NCBI GenBank assembly: GCA_002435785.1
Contig: DIUC01000093.1
Span: 5,589-69,588, forward strand
DNA length: 64,000 nt
Direction of reading: 5' to 3'
Origin: Saprospiraceae bacterium UBA6168
GTDB lineage: Bacteria > Bacteroidota > Bacteroidia > Chitinophagales > Saprospiraceae
Positions within the stretch are counted from its first letter, which is position 1. Each line of letters begins with the position of its first letter. Below the pieces are notes generated by a model. The model was not told the origin of the DNA and searched no databases. It worked only from the letters and a program-made list of their open reading frames with translations. A program made the position numbers and the translations under genes. Positions 61,274 through 64,000 of this stretch are shown in pieces.

Positions 61274-61747
61274 ATGAACAACCTCTCCGCCCACCTCTCC
61301 AAACACCTGCGTGACCTTCACTTCGGTGGAAACTGGACTTGGGTCAACCTGAAGGCCACGCTTTCGGACGTGACCTGGCAGCAGGCCATCACACCCGTGA
61401 AAGACCTGAACACTATCGCTACCCTACTCTTTCACGTGAACTACTTCGTGGGCGTGCAAATAAAAGTGCTCGAAGGCGGCCCGCTCGAAGGCAATGACAA
61501 GCTCAGTTTTGCGCACCCGCCTATCCACTCCCAAGCGGACTGGGAAGCCATGCTGGAGAAGGCCTGGAATGAAGCCGAAACATTGGCGCAATTGATTGAG
61601 CAGCTACCAGAGGAAAAGCTCTGGGATGTTTTCTGCGAAGAAAAATACGGGACCTACTACCGCAACATCCAGGGCCTCATCGAGCATACGCACTACCATT
61701 TGGGACAGATGGTGGTGGTGAAGAAATTGCTCGTAGGAGCAGGGTGA
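61274..61747 (+). CDS. DinB-like (DUF1572-type) protein
   Basis: 157 residues, a four-helix bundle. Three likely metal histidines: TLLFHVNYF at about 58, and IEHTHYHLGQMV at about 142-146. Many such proteins are bacillithiol- or other thiol-transferases, or unknown. A damaged partial copy lies 2 kb downstream (63575-63707). Confidence 0.78.
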   Translation: MNNLSAHLSKHLRDLHFGGNWTWVNLKATLSDVTWQQAITPVKDLNTIATLLFHVNYFVGVQIKVLEGGPLEGNDKLSFAHPPIHSQADWEAMLEKAWNEAETLAQLIEQLPEEKLWDVFCEEKYGTYYRNIQGLIEHTHYHLGQMVVVKKLLVGAG

Positions 61748-61827
61748 ATTCAGGAAATGATGTTGCTACCAGTGATTACTTTTACAGGTGAAATGCCAAG
61801 CTGAACCGTCCAAGTAAACAACCACCA

Positions 61828-62934
61828 ATGCGACACAAGCCCTTTTTCATTTTCATCCTCCTTGCTTTAGGAAGCCTGACTGCCACCGCCCAGCAAAAGC
61901 CGCTCCGGGTCGGGGTCATCGGTCTCACGCATACCCATGTGCATTGGATTTTGGGCCGGGAAGACCGGGGCGACATCCAAATCGTGGGCATCGTGGAAAC
62001 GAACCGGGAACTCGCCGAGCGCTACACCAAGCAGCACGGCCTTTCGATGAGCCTTGTGTACAACAGCATGGAAGCACTCATCGCCGCCACGCAACCCGAA
62101 GCGGTGACGGCATTTGGCAGCACTTATGAACACCTCGAAGTGGTGCAAACCTGCGCCCCGCTCGGCATCCATGTCATGGTCGAAAAACCGTTGGCGGTCA
62201 GCATGAAACATGCCCGGAAAATGGAAGCCTTAGCCAAAAAGCACTTAATCCATTTGCTCACCAATTACGAAACTACTTGGTATCCCACCAACCACAAGGC
62301 TTATGAATTGCTCCAAAGCGATTCCATCGGCAGCTTGCGCAAAGTGGTGGTAAGGGACGGGCATCGGGGTCCCAAGAAGATTGGCGTGAACAAGGAGTTC
62401 CTCGATTGGCTCACCGACCCCGTGCTGGATGGCGGCGGCGCCATCATGGACTTCGGCTGCTACGGTGCCAACCTGATGACTTGGCTGCAACAAGGCAAAA
62501 AACCGCTCACCGTCACCGCCGTCACCCAACAATTGCAGCCGGAGAACAACCCCAAAGTGGACGACGACGCCACCATCATCCTCACCTACGACGATGCCAA
62601 CGCCATCCTGCAACCCTCCTGGGACTGGCCCATTGGCAGAAAAGACATGGAAATATATGGCCTCACGGGCGTTATCTACGCCGACAACCGCCACCAACTC
62701 CGCATCCGAATGGCGGAAGGTTACGATGGGTTTAAAGAAACCGCCTTGACACTCGAAGAACGCCCCGCTCCTTTTGATGACCCTTTTTCCTTGCTGGCCG
62801 CCGTGGTGAGAAAGGAAATAACGCTGCCGCCTTATGACCTCTCTTCGCTGGAAAACAATATGGTGGTGATGGAGATTTTAGATGCGGCACGGAAGAGTGC
62901 GAAGAAGGGAAAAAGGGTGAGGTTGAAGGGTTGA
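61828..62934 (+). CDS. Secreted Gfo/Idh/MocA family oxidoreductase
   Basis: 368 residues with a signal peptide (HKPFFIFILLALGSLTATAQ). NAD(P)-binding start RVGVIGLTHTHVHW (GxxG form), then VETNRELAERYT, the EKP motif (HVMVEKPLAVSMKHA) and a second domain with VLDGGGAIMDFGCYGANL. Exported members carry the cofactor through folding before export in known cases (Tat), but no twin arginine is seen here. Substrate unknown, likely a sugar. Confidence 0.82.
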   Translation: MRHKPFFIFILLALGSLTATAQQKPLRVGVIGLTHTHVHWILGREDRGDIQIVGIVETNRELAERYTKQHGLSMSLVYNSMEALIAATQPEAVTAFGSTYEHLEVVQTCAPLGIHVMVEKPLAVSMKHARKMEALAKKHLIHLLTNYETTWYPTNHKAYELLQSDSIGSLRKVVVRDGHRGPKKIGVNKEFLDWLTDPVLDGGGAIMDFGCYGANLMTWLQQGKKPLTVTAVTQQLQPENNPKVDDDATIILTYDDANAILQPSWDWPIGRKDMEIYGLTGVIYADNRHQLRIRMAEGYDGFKETALTLEERPAPFDDPFSLLAAVVRKEITLPPYDLSSLENNMVVMEILDAARKSAKKGKRVRLKG

Positions 62935-63060
62935 CGTTTTTCTGCAAAACTGTAGCAGCAAAGGCTTGGAAAGCCCGACAGGATTTATTAAAGCGATAAA
63001 AGCATAAGCAGTATTATTCACTACTCACTGGCCATGCCATATCCAATTTATAAACAAGGT

Positions 63061-63540
63061 ATGAATCGTACTGACTATCTTCTCACCCTCCTGTTATTGC
63101 TACTCTTTACAAGTTGTGCTTCACACATCCCTAAATTCAAGGGTACGGCCTACTTGAAAAATCAAGGAAGAACCCCGAAACCTGTCTTTAACAAACAAGC
63201 ACTAAAACCGCTGAAATTGCAATGGAAAGCGTGCTATCAATTCCTAAAAAAAGGGCACGTACAGCAGTTTACACAGAAGAACGGTTTCAGTTATATCTAT
63301 TCCCACCAATTTTATCGCTTCTTGCAATCAAACCTATTTCGGATTTACGAGACACCTTTCTTACAATATTACGACCATTTCGTGCTTACTTTCGGTGAGC
63401 CGGAGGATGATTTCAGCGATGCAGAAAGAATCAGGATTGTCTATTGGCCCCAAGTCGTGGACGACCCATGCACTACTTGCCCACACGATGGTTTTGGGTT
63501 TTCGTTTGATGCTAATACAAAAGAATTGTTGCGTGAATAA
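63061..63540 (+). CDS. Lipoprotein of unknown function
   Basis: 159 residues from the ATG at 63061. Lipobox LFTSCAS after a leucine-rich signal. The mature part is rich in aromatic residues (YQFLKKGHVQQFTQKNGFSY, YDHFVLTFGEPEDDFS) and ends with a VVDDPCTTCPHDGFGF segment with two cysteines. An in-frame ATG nine codons upstream is less likely. No family recognised. Confidence 0.65.
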   Translation: MNRTDYLLTLLLLLLFTSCASHIPKFKGTAYLKNQGRTPKPVFNKQALKPLKLQWKACYQFLKKGHVQQFTQKNGFSYIYSHQFYRFLQSNLFRIYETPFLQYYDHFVLTFGEPEDDFSDAERIRIVYWPQVVDDPCTTCPHDGFGFSFDANTKELLRE

Positions 63541-63574
63541 GAATAGGGTGACCGCTTTGCCATTTCCCCAAATC

Positions 63575-63707
63575 CCCGCTCGAAGGCAATGACAAGCTCC
63601 GTTTTGCGCACCCGCCCATACACTCCCAAGCGGACTGGGAAGCCATCTTGGAAAAGGCTTGGAACGAGGCCGAGACCTTGGCGCAGTTGATTGAGCTACT
63701 GCCGTGA
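63575..63707 (+). pseudogene. Truncated copy of the DinB-like gene
   Basis: About 130 bp that match 61480-61609 with scattered changes, reading PLEGNDKLRFAHPPIHSQAD and following, then ending with TGA at 63705-63707. No start codon and no 3' half. A decayed tandem duplicate. Confidence 0.85.
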
Positions 63708-63725
63708 GATGGCTCAATTTAGACG

Positions 63726-63752
63726 CACACAAAACTCTCTTAAATTTGTGTG
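63726..63752. promoter_or_regulatory. Inverted repeat over a -7-like box near the right edge
   Basis: CACACAAA (63726-63733) and TTTGTGTG (63745-63752) are perfect complements. TAAATTTG (63741-63748) overlaps the right arm and fits TAnnTTTG for the plus strand. Four bases later is an ATG. Confidence 0.35.
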
Positions 63753-63755
63753 AAC

Positions 63756-64000
63756 ATGGAAAAACGAGCTATCAAATCAAAGCGCCGCAAGTATGAAAAA
63801 GGGTTAAAAGACTCAACCCCCTTCCTACTAACCTGCCAATCCTTGCAGCCGGGTAAAGCCTTTATCGTCAGCCTCCTGCCGCTTTCTGTCAAATGCCGCT
63901 TCGATGATTTGCCAGAACGCTTCCAGTGTTGGGTCAAGATGGTCAAGTCTTGGATAGGGTCAATATTCCCATCCGCTTATCTCGACTTTAGCCATTTGAA
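63756..64000 (+). CDS. Possible partial gene running off the right end
   Basis: Open from ATG 63756 to the window end (81 codons), beginning EKRAIKSKRRKYEKGLKDS. The sequence has no recognised family. A minus-strand frame over the same bases also looks protein-like but is broken by a TGA. Low support. Confidence 0.25.
   Translation, partial: MEKRAIKSKRRKYEKGLKDSTPFLLTCQSLQPGKAFIVSLLPLSVKCRFDDLPERFQCWVKMVKSWIGSIFPSAYLDFSHL

Noticed and set aside
63828..63995. Minus-strand frame at the right edge reading DHLDPTLEAFWQIIEAAF
   Set aside because: Looks protein-like, but a TGA lies 11 codons after the ATG and no other start is seen; perhaps a decayed gene, too weak to list.

Overview
The window looks like a chromosomal segment from a member of the Bacteroidota, most likely near Saprospiraceae/Chitinophagia. 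Supporting signs are T9SS type A C-terminal sorting domains on several proteins, an ECF sigma/FecR/STN-TonB receptor locus, futalosine menaquinone genes (mqnE, mqnA), promoter-like TAnnTTTG -7 boxes (best before tRNA-Lys), TTG start codons, and almost no Shine-Dalgarno sites. This placement is inferred from gene content, not from a marker-gene comparison.

Layout. 0-5 kb: tail of a T9SS cargo gene, an RNA m5C methyltransferase, an MsbA-like ABC exporter coupled to a small membrane protein, and a NarL-type response regulator. 4.8-9.3 kb: a minus-strand iron-signalling-type cassette (sigma factor, FecR anti-sigma, TonB receptor). 9.6-20.6 kb: housekeeping genes including holA, an LTA-synthase-like sulfatase, a glycosyltransferase/enoyl-CoA hydratase pair, mqnE-mqnA, a BadF-type kinase, pfkA and arfB. 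20.6-25.8 kb: an accessory zone with a 338-residue unknown protein, a palindrome array with exact 21-bp spacing, a G-quadruplex-type run, and an AT-rich block of six minus-strand genes that holds two long imperfect inverted repeats. 25.8-36.5 kb: ribB with a degenerate GCH-II half, an amylase-like enzyme, a Cys/Met PLP enzyme, nhaD, a beta-propeller T9SS protein and an amidase. 36.5-45.2 kb: a minus-strand exopolysaccharide operon (Wzc-like, Wzx-like, methyltransferase, glycosyltransferase, 2OG oxygenase, small membrane protein, Wzy-like). 45.5-55.3 kb: a T9SS protein and a 2757-residue thrombospondin-type-3 protein that share an N-terminal domain. 55.7-64 kb: tRNA-Lys, HAD phosphatase, hemH, a secreted esterase, aroC, a peroxiredoxin-like protein, a DinB-like protein and a decayed partial copy of it, a secreted Gfo/Idh/MocA protein and a lipoprotein.

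The two strongest unexplained signals are these. (1) In arfB, a ribosome-rescue gene, a complete intrinsic terminator lies upstream of the stop codon, so terminated transcripts would be non-stop. This would parallel the known arfA and brfA feedback. (2) At about 21.94-22.07 kb there is an array of palindromes centred every 21 bp, alternating an E-box-like 12-mer with an ATTCT/AGAAT palindrome. It reads as a seven-residue repeat on both strands.

All calls were made by reading the sequence; no database search was run.
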